Counted from the stretch's first letter, positions 1-11,201 are shown. The stretch: 64,000 bases of DNA from Saccharina japonica (GCA_008828725.1 MEHQ01001995.1:165078-229077); one strand, 5' to 3'. The notes: generated by a model from the letters alone, not told the origin. Numbers and translations are program-made.

Positions 1-308
1 TCGTCAGCGAAACGGTACACGTTAACAGCAAAAAGGTACACACAGGTCCGCCTGTTTTGCCCTTTTTCGTCTCGTCCTAGAAACAGGGGGGGGGGTCACA
101 TCACAAGAAGGGGGGGTGAACATTGACATCACAGGGCAAAGATACACATCACCATAAAAAAGGTACAACATCACCAACGAAAAGGTACGAAATTTGTAGC
201 ACCATAAAAACGTAAACATCGCCAACAAAGCGGTACACTTCGACAGCGAAAAGGTACACACAGGACAGCCTACCAGCTACGTAGACGAGTTTACTATCCT
301 AAACTCAC
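1..308 (-). other. Intron 5 of the HHIP-like gene (partial)
   Basis: No coding signal. Holds degenerate, loosely tandem copies of an AAAAGGTACAC-like motif spaced 20-40 bases apart, plus two G-rich runs near 90 and 112. Confidence 0.6.
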
Positions 309-413
309 TTCGCCCGAGAGGGATGCATCGTGTTCGGTGTAGGACACGTAGAACGGCGATGACGAGCCGACCTTTCCGTCGTAACCGGGACCTATGGCGA
401 ACCCCAGTAGACC
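309..413 (-). CDS. HHIP-like gene, exon 5 (GLLG motif), last exon in window
   Basis: 105 nt, 35 codons, phase 0. Encodes GLLGFAIGPGYDG and SSPFYVSYTEHDA, matching the family consensus 'GLLGxAFHPxF..nxxFYVYYT'. The acceptor CGCTTGGACAG has a CTAAC branch-like box about 17 bases upstream of the AG. Donor GAA/GTGAGT at 308. The next exon is outside the window. Confidence 0.85.
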
Positions 414-3400
414 CTGTCCAAGCGAAAAGTTAGGGGAGTGCCCGTGACAGAAAAGGAAATCATGGAAAAGAACGGTAACACGCACGAAATAGCAAGTGAA
501 ACGATCTATGTAACAATGAAAATATTCATTATGTTGTACCAAAACTAGAGTTAAATTATTTATTTTCGGAATTCGGGGAGACGAAATAATGAGTAGCCCG
601 TGCTGATGCTATTTCATAGCAAGAGACACTAAAGACAACGAAATCCTCCCGTCGAGTATTGTATTCGGCTTCAATCTCAATCTCGACACCATTAGTTTTG
701 GCCTCTCGGGGTTGTCGATCTCAATCTGCACAATTGTTTTCAATCTCAATCTCCAGCATTTAGTTGTATCATCCTCATCCTTTGCATTCTCCCCTTTCGG
801 GGTTGTCGATCTACACAATCTCCACAATTATTGGTTTTACCCTTTACGCAGTTTAGGGTTTCTCAATCTCAATTTCCTGCATTTTGGATACCTTTTACCG
901 TTCCGCGCTGGTATGTTACAGCAGGTTTCGATCTCAATATCCGGTATCCGGTATCCGGTATCCGATATCATTATTTTTCTTTTTTTCACCCTTTGGCCAC
1001 TGCAGTAATTATCCGTTACCTACGTACGTATTTAACTCTAATTCCAAGTCAATTATTGCCGAAAAGAGGAGGCTACTGTAGGTCTGAAGGGGCACCTTTT
1101 ACGGTCGGGAACGTATTGAAAAATCTCAATCTCAATCTCAGTCTCAATCCAATCCCCGCCCTTTACCACCCCGTACCGCCCTTTTCATTCTTCCGTGCGG
1201 GTGTTTGGATTCAATGTCAATGTCAATGTCAATCTCAATCCCAATCTCAGTCTCGAACTCAATCTCAATCTCGAACTCAATCTCAATCCCAATCTCAATC
1301 TCACTCTCAAACTCAAACTCACTCTCAATCTCGAACTCCATCTCGAACTCAATCCCAACCTCAATCTGGTTGATTCCGATCTGACCGACTGGTCTCTTCC
1401 TCGCTTACGGCCACGTTTTACGCTCTCTCTCTTCCTTGGTCGCATTTGGTTTCATTCTCAAATGTGAATCTGGTGGCATACGATCTGACGGACTGTCTGT
1501 GGTGTGGGTGGGTGAGTTGAGTGACTGACCTCTTCTTTGCTGACGACGAAGCCGCTGTCTGACATCGAACTGATGGCGGAGAAGTCCAAGATCACCTCGT
1601 CCACTCCCGAAGGGTCGCCCGCCTCCACCTGAATCAAGCGTCACCGCCACCAACATCAATAACATCAATAAAATCAATAACATCAGTGACATCAATAACT
1701 TCAGTGACATCAATAACTTCAATAACTTCAATAACATCAAAAACATCAATAATATCCTCAATTATCAATAACATCAAGAATACCCACCTATGATGCCCAT
1801 GTATGATATCCATATACGATACCCGTGTGTGATATCAATGTGCGACAGCCGCCTACGATACTGATATGTGAATACGATACCCATGTATTGATATGATGGC
1901 TCACCTGGTAAATTTGTCCCTGTATCCCGCCAATCCACCAGTACTTTCCGTCTGGCGTGATCTCCATGAACATCGGGTAGGGGGGTAGATCCGACTTGTC
2001 CAGGCTGGGAAACGCTTTCGCGAGTCCCTCGGAGTTGAAGTCCACCACTGCACAGCAACAAAACATTCAGACAAAAACACACGAACACGTTAGACTATCC
2101 CTTTTACAACTGCACTGTTTAAAAATAAATATTTCACTCTAATTCCAAGTGTTTTGTCACCACATCGGGACTGCAGTCCTAAATGGGTTAACAGGCCATT
2201 ATAACATTCACATTGCACATTTCACATACAAAAAAAAAACACACGCGGGGAGGGCTGGTCCGGTCCAGACTGGGACAACGCTTTGGCGAGCCCTTCGGAC
2301 TGCACGACGAAAACGTAAAAAAACAAATCACACGAGAACGTTGAAAATAAACAAAAACATTAAAACATTGCGTACTGCACATTGCACATAAAAAGAGTGC
2401 CTATACGTACCCGACGATTTATTTAAAACGTAGAACACAATGACTGATGAAGGCAGGCTGAAACTTATCAGAATCTGATCATTCGTATCCGTAAAAGAGC
2501 TTGGCGGTCGTACGTAACAGCCCTGTAAACTCAAGTAAAAAAACAGGCTTCGATTGTTTTTGGAGCCGATTCTATTTGCAAAAACTCGCTTTACTCGCTC
2601 GAACTAAAATGGCTGCTACGGTGGCACCGGAACTCGTGCAGCTGTCACACAGGATATTTCTAATTGTAGTCAACTTTAGTGAGTTGGTGGAAGTTCTACT
2701 TACTGTAGTATGAGCGTTACGGCGGACACGCCAGGCAACTCGAAAGCAGTCCCTCTTTGCTTGGGCGCCGTGGCATCATTCGCTTGCAACCATCGGCTCA
2801 CCGAGAGCACGCGAAAAACTAGAGAGATAAAAACGACCTATACTCTCCTCTCCAAGGTAACTATTAATGCTCACAATAGTTCACAATGGATAGATTGCTG
2901 GACGAGTCTGAAAACTCACAGTTTTTTTTTTACGAATTACCTTGTACGAAGTATGTTTTTAATCGTGCCGCCCTTTTTTTTCTTGTAGAATACCCCCCCT
3001 TCCCTACTTGCGACTACTAACAACAAAAAAACAGAGACGCTTTTGTCCTTTGTTTTTGTCGTTTTGTTTTCTTTTGTTCCCGAACACCGGTACCCCTGCG
3101 CTCTAATGGCAGTGTTCCCTGTGCTCGAATGACAATGTTCTCAATGCGCGTTATGCTCTTAATGTTGTCAATATTAATATTTTTAACAATGTTATAATGT
3201 TGTTAGGGTCGTTCTTATGTTCTTATCGAGCAACTTTTTTCCAAAATTTCCAAATATGTTTTTCGCGGGATTTTTAGGATTTCCATATTTTCCAAAAATA
3301 ATGTCAAAATATTGGAATGCGAAGCCTTCCAAATATTTTTCTCTCTGTTAAAATTCCAAACTTTCCAAATAATTCCTGTTTTTCTTGCTTTTCCTGTTGT

Positions 3401-6400
3401 TTTTTGGAAAAAAAGATTGAAATTTTTGGGAAAAAGATGCTCGATAAGAATTACCCTTAATGTTGATAATGTTGCTAATATTCTCACCGGCAGTGTAGGG
3501 GTAGGACCAGTAGTCGTCGGTGAAGCCCAGGGTGTGCACTTCGCAGTAGTTGCTGTCGAAAGACATCTGGCCCTGGCAGGCGCTTACGTAGCTGGAGCAG
3601 AAGTCCTGGGTCATCGTCAGCCCGTCCAGGCCTTCGTCCGTCAGCTTTTCGTACAGGTGCCCGCTGAACGGACTGCAGACCGAGCATAGCACCTGCATGT
3701 CACATGTCATAAGTCACAGCAGTCACGCGGCAGGACGAGAAAACATGTACTTAGCATGTGTTCATTCATATGTTAATCGGAACATTCTCGTATCGTATCT
3801 ATCCCTTAATCACATACACCTTCCATGTATGTCGAATTTTACGGTAGGACGAGAAAACATGTACTTCGTGTATGTGTTGATATTTTAATAGGGACATTCT
3901 GGTGTAGTATGCATCCCCTGGCCACACATGCCTTCCATGCATGTTGAAAGTTATGGCAGGACGAGAAAGCATGTTACCCCCTTTTAAGCCCATTTTGTTT
4001 ATATCCTTTAGAACTGCATTCATTCCCGTGTTGGAGCCAAATTTCTCGGGATTAGACTGGGATATACTTAGTATATGGTATGTTCCTCCTGGAATTATAG
4101 TCAGGTATATTGTTAACACTGTAGTGGCTGAGTGCGCGACATTATGCAGGAGCAAAAGGGTTTGACTTTCGAAGATTGCGTCGAAAACAACGACAACGCG
4201 CCACCCGAAAACAAGCAACAGTTTGGTACGGTTACCCACACACCAGTCATCAAATATACCTAGCAAACGCTGATCGGGTTTTGATCATTTTGCTATTCGC
4301 ACAACTATCCATAATCTCTAATTTCAAGTGCTGCTGTATAATCCTGCATGCGGACGTATACAACCGGTTAGTACGCGCGATCGAAGTATCTCAGCCGTTT
4401 CATTCGTTTTTAGCTTTTAAAATATATACCAGGGCATCAATTAGGCCTCTGGAGTCTGCGTAACAAGAAGGGGCAGGTGTGGAGCGCGCAGCGTAACACG
4501 AGTACCAGGCGCCGGCGGACGCCGAGGCAAAACAACCAACGCGATACATTGCTACACAGGTGGATATAAGCCTGGAAACCACGTGACAAAAGTGCATTTA
4601 GACGCCTATTTTGTTTTTTGTCGTCGACGGCGAACGTAAAAAGGACCCTAAAAAGTTGCTCTCGCCTCCAGAAAAAAAATACGCCCGCGAGATTTTTTTA
4701 GCCTGCGGCGAAAAACGTTGCGCGCCCTGAAACCCGGGATGCGAGCAAAAGCGCGCAACACGCCTTCGGGTGCCTGTTGCGCAAAACTGCAATTCCGACC
4801 CAAATGTTGCGCCAGCGCAACAGCAGCGCTACAGCTAATTAATGCCCTGCTATATCTGATATCTGATACATCTGATATCTGCAGGTTGTCTCCCATCTGT
4901 AGGCGAGGCGATCACGTTTACAAACCGCAAAACTTACCCCGCTTTACGTAGCTATTTTATTCATAGAATGAATTCTGAATAATAACAGTTCTACTTTATC
5001 ACTAATACATCCGACTTGAAGCAATTTGAAGCAGTTTGCCCCGAAACGGTAGGGGCGGTTATCTACTCTTAATAATAACCCTTTGACAACTGCAAACTCA
5101 AAACACTAAAACTACAAAGTAGTGATACTAAATAATACTAGTATTGCACGTTTGCTCCTTCCACACTAATTCCAAGTGCTCTGTCAACAAAGAGTGGGTG
5201 TCATACCCCGCAATAAGGCAAACGTAGAGATGAGTAAAGTTGTCGAGATTTTTAACTCAATACTCTGTGTCCAAGCGATTCCTCCCGCTTTAAAAGGCCG
5301 ACTTCGGCCTTATCGCAAGCACTTTCTCCCGCTTTAAAATGCTGATTTTGGCCTTATCGCAAACGCTTTCTCCCGCTTTAAAAGGCCGATTTGGGCCTTT
5401 TCGCAAACGCTTTTACCCGCTTTAAGGCCGATTTCGGCCTTATTGCAAACGCTTTTACCCGCTTTAAGGCCGATTTCGGCCTTGTATCGCAAACGCTTTC
5501 TCCCGCTTGAAAGGCGGATTTGGGTCTTACCGCAATCGCTTTCTCCCGCTTTAAAAGGCCGATTTGGGCCTTATCGCAAACGCTTTCTCCCGCTTTAAAG
5601 ATCGATTTCGGCATTATTGCAAACGCACTCTCTCGCTTTAAGGCCGATTTGGGTCTTAGGGCCCATATTAACCAATATAAAATAAATTCAATTTGGGAAA
5701 AATAAAAATAAAAAATCGCTTTTCATTGGTCAACACACGCACCAGCACCCCCCAATATCCTAATCTTTGGTGCTGGTGCGCGTGTTGACCAATGAAAACC
5801 GTTTTTTTTTTTTTCCAAGTTGATTTTTTTTTTCTTCGTTAAAACGGGCCCTTACCGCGAACGCTTTCTCCCGCTTTAAAGGCCGATTTCGGCCTTACTG
5901 CACCCGCTTTCTCCCGCTTCAACCCCTTGAGGTAAGAACTGCTCCCACGAATTTGGGGACAAACTACTTGGAATTAGTGTGGGACATTTTTTTGCAGTTG
6001 TGAACCCTTTTAGAACTGCAGTCCCGTTTTGGGGACAAACCACTCTAATTATAAGTACTTTGTCCCCAAAACGGGACTCCAGTTCTGTAAGGGTTTTACG
6101 GCCTTCGGCCTTATACCCGAGTTAAGGCATACGTGGTAAAAGTAGCAATAACGCAGGTTCAACTTAAAACAACCGCCTTGTCTTAGTGCGGGATGCATAC
6201 AGCAATAGCCACTACAGCACTGCTCGTATACAATGTCGCTACTCGTATACTTCACATACATACTACTGTAGTCGTGATGATGCCCAAACGGCTCTTTCCA
6301 GCTAAGTCTGATTTGGTGTAGCTTTATATAGCACCGGCTGCCCCCGAGCGCCACCCAATCTCCCGCCGCCGCGCGACCGTTCCGCGTTGTTCGTGCCGAG

Positions 6401-9400
6401 AGGTATACTCGTACACGCCAGGCAGAGCATTTTTATCAGAGTTGGGCACCGAGATGGACCTTCGGACATTTAACCGGAAACCGAGATCCGGTTTTTGGGT
6501 ATAACCGAAATCGGATATTTCAAATCTGGTCATTCGGTTGACGAAACAATAACCGACCGGACACAATCGGATCGATTATTGCCGGTCGGTTGTTGTGCCC
6601 CCTATCCCCCTGCCCCATATATACATCGCCTCTCTATCTGTATGAAAACGCCTACTTTTCTGACCGGGAATTTAAGGAACATTTGTATATTACCATTTCG
6701 TCGAAACGTTCCTTATAGTTAGGCCCAGAGTGGGATATTCTTACCCCATTCAGAACTGAAAAAATGTCCCTCACTAATTCCAAGTAGTTTGTCCCCCAAT
6801 TCGTGGGACCGGTTCTTACCTCAAGGGGTTAAAACAACCGAAAACCGAAGCTAGTAGGATGTCTTGGGTCGGTTATACGAAAAGACTGACCGAATTCAAC
6901 AAGGGGATTTGGTGCACAACTCTGATCGTGCTTCTATTATAGCAAAGCGTGTAGAATACGGTTTTATATGGTTATTATTATACGGCGATTTGCCGATGTG
7001 CCGACCCGACGAGCACTCGCAAACATCTGGCACAGCAGTAGTCAGTCAGTGCCATTTTTTGCTCCCCACGGGGGTGCGAGTGTGGCGCAAAATAGCCATT
7101 TATGTACACTAATCGACCGAACAACCGACCGAATAACAGACCGAGTAACCGACCGAGTAACCGACCCGAAATGCTCGCTTTCGGTTTCGTTTTTTTCTTC
7201 AAACTAACCGAAAACCGAAGGCAGCAGCAGTCGTGACTCGTGCTACTGGTGACCATCGTAGGTCGGTTAGGGCATACCCGACCGGACCCACCGACTCACC
7301 CATAGATAGGGCGTACTCGTAGCTCCAGTATTGCGTACGATCACAGCAGAGCGCGCTCTCTGACCATGCATATGCTATTCATATACAGCAGACTTGTATG
7401 TACCAGTACACTTAATACGCAGAGGACTGAATCTTGACAGGCCGTTATTTATTATTGCAAGCAACAGCAGCAGCAGCACGTATTCGGAAACAGATACAAC
7501 TTCATATCTTCGGACGATAAGAATGCCCAATGTGCCTGACTGGTACCTGGTATGATTCACGCGTACGTACAGCAAGCAGTGTGTCAACTGCCACCCAAGA
7601 CAGTACGTGTACAGCAGTGTACCAGGAATTATTTATAAGCTTCGCAAAACCTCCCGACCCACGCCGGAAAGCAGCACAGAAACGTCGCAGAATGGTGCAC
7701 AGCAGACACCACCATCATCATCAACATCAACAACTGAACACCGCAACTACTACCCCTACCATCACTAGCACCACCACCACCACCACCACGGTGATATCTC
7801 TGTTCTCTCGAGACCGCCGCTGTACTTGTATCATGCGACCAAATAACACCCAAGACGTAAACTGCTGTAAAACACAGAGAAAGAGTACCGAATATTATAT
7901 TCAAACGTATAATACGTACACGCAGATCAGTGGCAGCTGGCAAGCTGCGCTATGTATGGTATGTATGGTATGATACGAGCATAAACCCGAGCAGCAAGGC
8001 GCGTCGACGACATTCTTATCGTATCATACGTACTCGTACACAGCAGACAGAGCATATCATACTATGCTGGGATTGGCATGCCAGGCCATCTCTCGCTATG
8101 AAACGTACAATGGCAAATATTTCTCTCCTGCCAGCTGGGCAGCCTCACTATTAATAACACGTACAGTGAGAGGTGTATACTGTACATATGCTCGGTATGT
8201 ACCGTCGAATCAACTGCAAACACGAGAACCAGCAGCTACTCGTACTGCGTTGGGGTCTGGGCCGCATTCAGCGCACCGTTCAAAACTCATAACGTACGTA
8301 CCCAGTACCAGGTACTATCAGTGTATTTATGCGGAAAAAAGTGTATCCTACCAGCAAGTAATGATCTATGAGACGTACTGCTCTAGATGTCGCGGGCATC
8401 GTAAACATTTCGTTCTTGAGACATGTGTGAGAGGAGTGTGTCGTGTGTCGTGTGCGGCACCTGCGGCGTTGGATACAAAACATGACAGACAGCAGTACAG
8501 CAGTAGTAGTGCTCCTGACAGCAACTCTTTTATGTAGCCAGTATCGTGCAGTAGTAGCAGTCAAGACCTGGGGAGGCAGGAGTAGTGGGACACACCTACT
8601 ATGATACTGCTGTACGTACACGGTTGAGAAGCATCACCGTATCCTTCCGATTTGATTGATGGTACACAACGGTGTGCTACTTTTTGAACAAAAGGTGCTC
8701 TGTAAAAAGTCTTCCTTCATATTTTACTTGGACAAAAACACGCCGCGAGCAGTATCGCCCAAGGAGCCCGCCCTGCCTGCAGACAGTAACGCCCGTGCGC
8801 CCCAAACGGATCACCAGATAGGTAGAGTGTCCAACAGCAGCAGCAGAAGCAGCGCACATATATACCCATGTGCACGTTCATCGGTCCGATAGAACAGAAG
8901 CAAAGAAGGAAATAAATACCGCTGGTACCTGCCCAAACTGATCCGAAACAATTTTCAAAAGGCCGTGGTTTTTGTGAGCCAGTAAAAAACACGACCACGT
9001 CAAACGAACCACGTCAAACGAACCACGGTGGTTGCCTTGTACGAACACATAATCCCGCAAAGAAAGAGCACAGCCGACTGCCGCTGTTGTACACGCCCCC
9101 GCGAACCCTTCAAGCCGTCGTGGCTAGACGAATCCAGCTATACACTCCATAGGCACAAGAAATACACACAACTGTTTGTTACCGCAGATAGCTCCGCCAC
9201 ACACCCGTACATTATACTGCTGCAGCAGTATACGAAGCTTTTGGTCTCACCTCTTTGTGATAGTCAGCGCAGTCTCCAGTCAACCCTCCAGCATCGCCGT
9301 ACCGCGACTCCACGTCTGCTTCCTCGATGGCATCGCAGCAGAACCCGTCGGGGTGGTCGTTGCTGCAGAAGCCCACCTCCGACTCGAACCCCACGATGGG

Positions 9401-9499
9401 GTTCCGGGCCCCGAAGTGGCAGTGCTGGTGCGCGCTGACGAGGAGAGGAGCTGCTGCTGTCGCCGCGAGGATCACCGCTGGAAGCAGCGATCGCCCCAT
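309..9499 (-). CDS. HHIP-like secreted protein, 5 exons, 3' part missing
   Basis: Spliced coding region: exons 9251-9499, 3488-3692, 1905-2047, 1530-1628 and 309-413 on the minus strand. All four complete introns are GT-AG, phases 0, 1, 0, 0, and the join gives 801 nt, 267 codons, with no stop. Residues 1-23 are a signal peptide. Residues 24-151 carry ten cysteines (27, 45, 54, 55, 77, 86, 89, 115, 122, 133) in the spacing of the HHIP-N/folate-receptor-like domain, including CADYHKEVLCSVCSPFSGHL. From about residue 152 the first strands of the glucose/sorbosone-dehydrogenase propeller begin, with PMFMEITPDGKYWW and the family hallmark EGLLGFAIGP. In animals HHIPL proteins are secreted; bacterial relatives oxidise sugars with PQQ. 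Activity here is inference. The remaining propeller exons lie left of the window, after a GTGAGT donor at 308. Introns are 5.6, 1.4, 0.28 and 1.1 kb and full of repeats. Confidence 0.86.
1110..1380. repeat. CTCAAT hexamer array in intron 4
   Basis: Tandem CTCAAT units with CTCGAA, CTCAAA and GTCAAT variants. Thinner scatterings of the same hexamer start near 640. All frames stay open through it, so the long low-complexity reading frames here are not genes. Confidence 0.9.
1530..1628 (-). CDS. HHIP-like gene, exon 4
   Basis: 99 nt, 33 codons in phase 0 at both ends: VEAGDPSGVDEVILDFSAIS followed by SMSDSGFVVSKEE. Acceptor TTGATTCAG at 1629-1637, donor GTCAGT at 1529. The place and the hydrophobic pattern fit the 'vLDlsdrV' strand that precedes the GLLG motif in this family. 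It is short and has no unique hallmark, so the call rests on matching phases, good splice signals and the fit between exons 3 and 5. Confidence 0.72.
1905..2047 (-). CDS. HHIP-like gene, exon 3 (start of propeller)
   Basis: 143 nt. Acceptor GCTGTGCAG; the first two bases complete a Val codon begun in exon 2. Encodes VDFNSEGLAKAFPSLDKSDL and then PMFMEITPDGKYWWIGGIQG QIYQ, the first blade of the GSDH-type propeller, where relatives read 'FMT..PDGSRRFFVVEQxGxI'. Donor CAG/GTGAGC at 1904, phase 0. Confidence 0.83.
2099..2187. mobile_element. 89-bp piggyBac-like MITE, copy 1
   Basis: Starts CCCTTTTACAACTGCA and ends TGCAGTCCTAAATGGG, inverted relative to each other. TTAA follows at 2188-2191; the left flank has decayed to CTAT. 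Same length as the copies at 6005 and 28209. Lies in intron 2, about 50 bases 5' of exon 3 (gene sense). Confidence 0.7.
3206..3456. mobile_element. Harbinger-type MITE (GGGTCGTTCTTA family), copy 1
   Basis: 251-bp element with imperfect terminal inverted repeats, GGGTCGTTCTTAT at left and ATAAGAATTACCC at right, flanked on both sides by TTA (3203-3205 and 3457-3459). A 3-bp TTA duplication and GG-starting ends are typical of PIF/Harbinger elements. The interior is A/T-rich 'TTCCAAA' DNA without coding capacity. A related copy starts at 26861. Confidence 0.72.
3488..3692 (-). CDS. HHIP-like gene, exon 2 (second Cys half)
   Basis: 205 nt, residues 84-151 plus one base. Acceptor GACATGCAG precedes GTGCTATGC, giving VLCSVCSPFSGHLYEK, which matches the family's LCxxCSPxxxHLY signature directly after exon 1. 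Cysteines at 86, 89, 115, 122 and 133. Donor GTGAGA at 3487, phase 1. An inverted-repeat element ends only about 30 bases beyond this donor, inside intron 2. Confidence 0.87.
3729..3954. repeat. 114-bp tandem duplication in intron 1
   Basis: Two diverged units beginning GGCAGGACGAGAAAACATG (3729) and GGTAGGACGAGAAAACATG (3843), with the start of a third at 3955. They lie just upstream of exon 2 in gene sense. Confidence 0.85.
5089..5205. mobile_element. Eroded piggyBac-like MITE relic
   Basis: Begins CCCTTTGACAACTGCA as the 89-bp family does and contains the family core CACTAATTCCAAGTGCT; the middle has about 60 bases of unrelated A/T-rich DNA and the right end is no longer recognisable. Confidence 0.4.
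5285..5922. repeat. 43-44-bp minisatellite in intron 1
   Basis: About ten units of CGCAAACGCTTTCTCCCGCT followed by TTAAAAGGCCGATTTGGGCC and a short TTAT/TTAC link. Some units have lost a few bases. The array is interrupted at 5659-5851 by an inverted-repeat element. Frames through the array stay open on the minus strand, but this follows from the repeat and is not a gene. Confidence 0.93.
5659..5851. mobile_element. Harbinger-type foldback MITE inserted in the minisatellite
   Basis: 193-bp near-palindrome. The inner arms (about 5720-5748 and 5769-5797) are almost perfect and the ends are GGGCCC at both sides. TTA lies directly outside each end (5656-5658 and 5852-5854). Other minisatellite units read GGGTCTTACCGC without a gap, which gives the empty site and shows TTA was duplicated. 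A 3-bp TTA target and GGGCC ends fit PIF/Harbinger. No coding capacity, so it would need a transposase from elsewhere. Confidence 0.85.
5923..6000. mobile_element. CCCC-ended short MITE, copy a
   Basis: Begins CCCCTTGAGGTAAGAACTG and contains GGGGACAAACTACTTGGAAT. Its reverse complement recurs at 6744-6828 and, partly, at 57998-58073. Related in its core to the 89-bp family next to it. Confidence 0.6.
6005..6093. mobile_element. 89-bp piggyBac-like MITE, copy 2
   Basis: CCCTTTTAGAACTGCAGTCC at left mirrors the right end, which finishes CTGTAAGGG; the arms reach GTCCCGTTTTGGGGACAAAC. The length equals that of the copies at 2099 and 28209. Flanking TTAA has decayed to TGAA and TTTT. Confidence 0.75.
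6437..6924. mobile_element. Possible hAT-type non-autonomous element
   Basis: Ends form an inverted pair: CAGAGTTGGGCACC at left, GGTGCACAACTCTG at right. CAGAG-type ends resemble hAT elements, but no 8-bp target duplication is visible. The interior is rich in ACCGAAA motifs and holds the short MITE at 6744-6828. Confidence 0.4.
6744..6828. mobile_element. CCCC-ended short MITE, copy b (nested)
   Basis: Reverse-orientation relative of the copy at 5923: contains ACTAATTCCAAGTAGTTTGT and ends CTTACCTCAAGGGG, followed by TTAA at 6829. Left flank is TTAC. Confidence 0.6.
6930..9250 (-). other. 5' part of intron 1: no gene seen
   Basis: Intron 1 sequence nearest exon 1. It holds ACCGACCGA-rich DNA to about 7170, CACCAC and CAACAT runs (7700-7790) and scattered CAG/CTG trinucleotides. 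Reading frames here are short and low in complexity, and no family is recognisable. Confidence 0.6.
9251..9499 (-). CDS. HHIP-like gene, exon 1 (signal peptide and first Cys half)
   Basis: Encodes 83 residues. The ATG at 9499 is chosen because it starts a clear secretory signal (basic MGR, then a hydrophobic Leu/Ala core ending VSA before HQHC). The mature start with a His-x-x-Cys is typical of HHIPL proteins. Contains Cys 27, 45, the FCC pair at 54-55 and Cys 77. The exon ends AAAGAG with donor GTGAGA at 9250, phase 0. No promoter element could be defined upstream. Confidence 0.87.
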
Positions 9500-10847
9500 G
9501 CTTTTTTATTGACTGCTGGAGAGAAGCAGATCAGATCAGATAAAAATCGACCGAACGCGTGTCAGTATACCGCACGCAGCGTACCCTCAATAACAGCAGC
9601 AGCAGCAGCGTGCTGTTGTTGTTGAGTGGTACAGCACAGACCTACTACCGCGGTACGTCGGGTTGGGGTACAATTCCAACACCGTCCGTATCGATGGCAA
9701 GGCCGGGCTATAGGCTGCGCGGGCGCTGGCGTCTGGAGAGTGCGAGGTCGAAAAAACAAAATGTGTGATTTCAAACGACAATATGATATGATACTTCCAA
9801 CACACACAAGGCAGACATGAGACATGAGAGGCAGGGAGTGCTTGATACTGTACAGCAGTAGTTACATTTGAATTCGCCGAGAAACCCTTCCGAAAGCTTC
9901 TCATTCACTCATTCATGCTTCATGCTACTCGGAGATGCCTAGAGGTCGTGCTTCATTATACGGAGATTGTTGTTGGTTTTGTGCCGATCGGTGCAAACAG
10001 CCAATTTATGTTGTTGATTTCGTGCCGATCGGCGTAAAAGAGCCAATCAATATCTACTGTAATAATATTTGATATCTGGATATGGGATCTTTGAGATCTT
10101 TTTATGTATGTTGGGGTTGGGTGTGACAACCCGACTCGTGGGCCCCATGGGCAGCTACTTCAGCTACTTCACCAGCTACTTGGTTGAATCATGCTCTTCA
10201 GTACTGCTGTATGTGCATACGAACGAACGAAGATATACGAAGATCTATGTTTCATATTCACAGCGCCGGGAGAATGTATTACGCTGCTGTCTGCTGCTGT
10301 GGTAGTCCTGAGAGTACAAGTGGGCGTACGTAAGTAGACTGCTGTGGGTACTGATGATGCCGGACAGTGATGGTACTACAGTACAGTACCTCGTACCATA
10401 CGACTGCTGTGCTGCGGTAGATGAGATGGACCGAACTTGCTGTACGAACGAGTAAAACTGTAAGTTTAACAGTACAAATACACTATTCATAGTAGGTCCT
10501 ACTGGTGGTTGGCGCAGTCATCATTGCAACAATACTATTAACACGAGTAGTAGCTGTGTTGACATTGATTGTGGTTGACCGAGTCAGCGCCAACCCCCAG
10601 CTGTCCGTGTACATTTGGGTTTTTATTATTTCGTTACGTGAAGCAGGATGCCCTCTCTCATTGCCTCTCGTGCACGGAAAAGCCGCGAGCCACCCATTCT
10701 CTTTCTATGCCCCTCCCCCCTCCCTCCCTCCCTCCCTCCCTCNCCTCCTTCCCTCCCTCCCTCCCTCCCGGGGCTGTGGCTGTGGCTGTGGCTGAAAAAC
10801 ATGCACAGATATACACTATTCGCGTACTTACGTGATCGATACTACAG

Positions 10848-10848
<1 letters not shown>
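9500..10848. other. Upstream region of the HHIP-like gene
   Basis: No gene recognised. It contains CAG runs near 9600, a tandem pair of 'GTGCCGATCGG' motifs near 9992 and 10023, a TCCC run at 10717-10769 with one unresolved base (N at 10743) and a short GGCTGT run. The promoter of the HHIP-like gene should lie in the first few hundred bases, but no core element could be named. Confidence 0.5.

Positions 10849-10942
<94 letters not shown>
10849..10942. repeat. (TAC)n trinucleotide array
   Basis: About 31 uninterrupted TAC/CTA units, giving Thr, Ser or Val runs in different frames. Not coding by any other evidence. Confidence 0.97.
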
Positions 10943-11201
10943 TTATACTGATGTTTGTACCTGTTGCCATCAGAAGTTGGGGCAAATATAACATACGTGT
11001 GGAGTGTGGATCGGGTCCGTGTGTATGGATTGCGAAAGGGTTCGGTGGGTTGATACGTGCAAACAAAGTAAAAACAGAAGAAATTAGATGGGTAGATTGG
11101 AAGTAAAGCAGCAAGCAATACAAAACGACTGTAATGGAGATAGACGAACTCGAGCAATAACATGCGCACCTTGCTTGGCAAAAAATCTCTGCCTGATACT
11201 A

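Noticed and set aside
5285-5922. CRISPR-like array of regular repeats
   Set aside because: Units are directly tandem without unique spacers and the context is eukaryotic; it is a minisatellite.
7530-7973. 147-codon plus-strand frame
   Set aside because: Low complexity (His, Thr runs), no family, and inside intron 1 of the HHIP-like gene.
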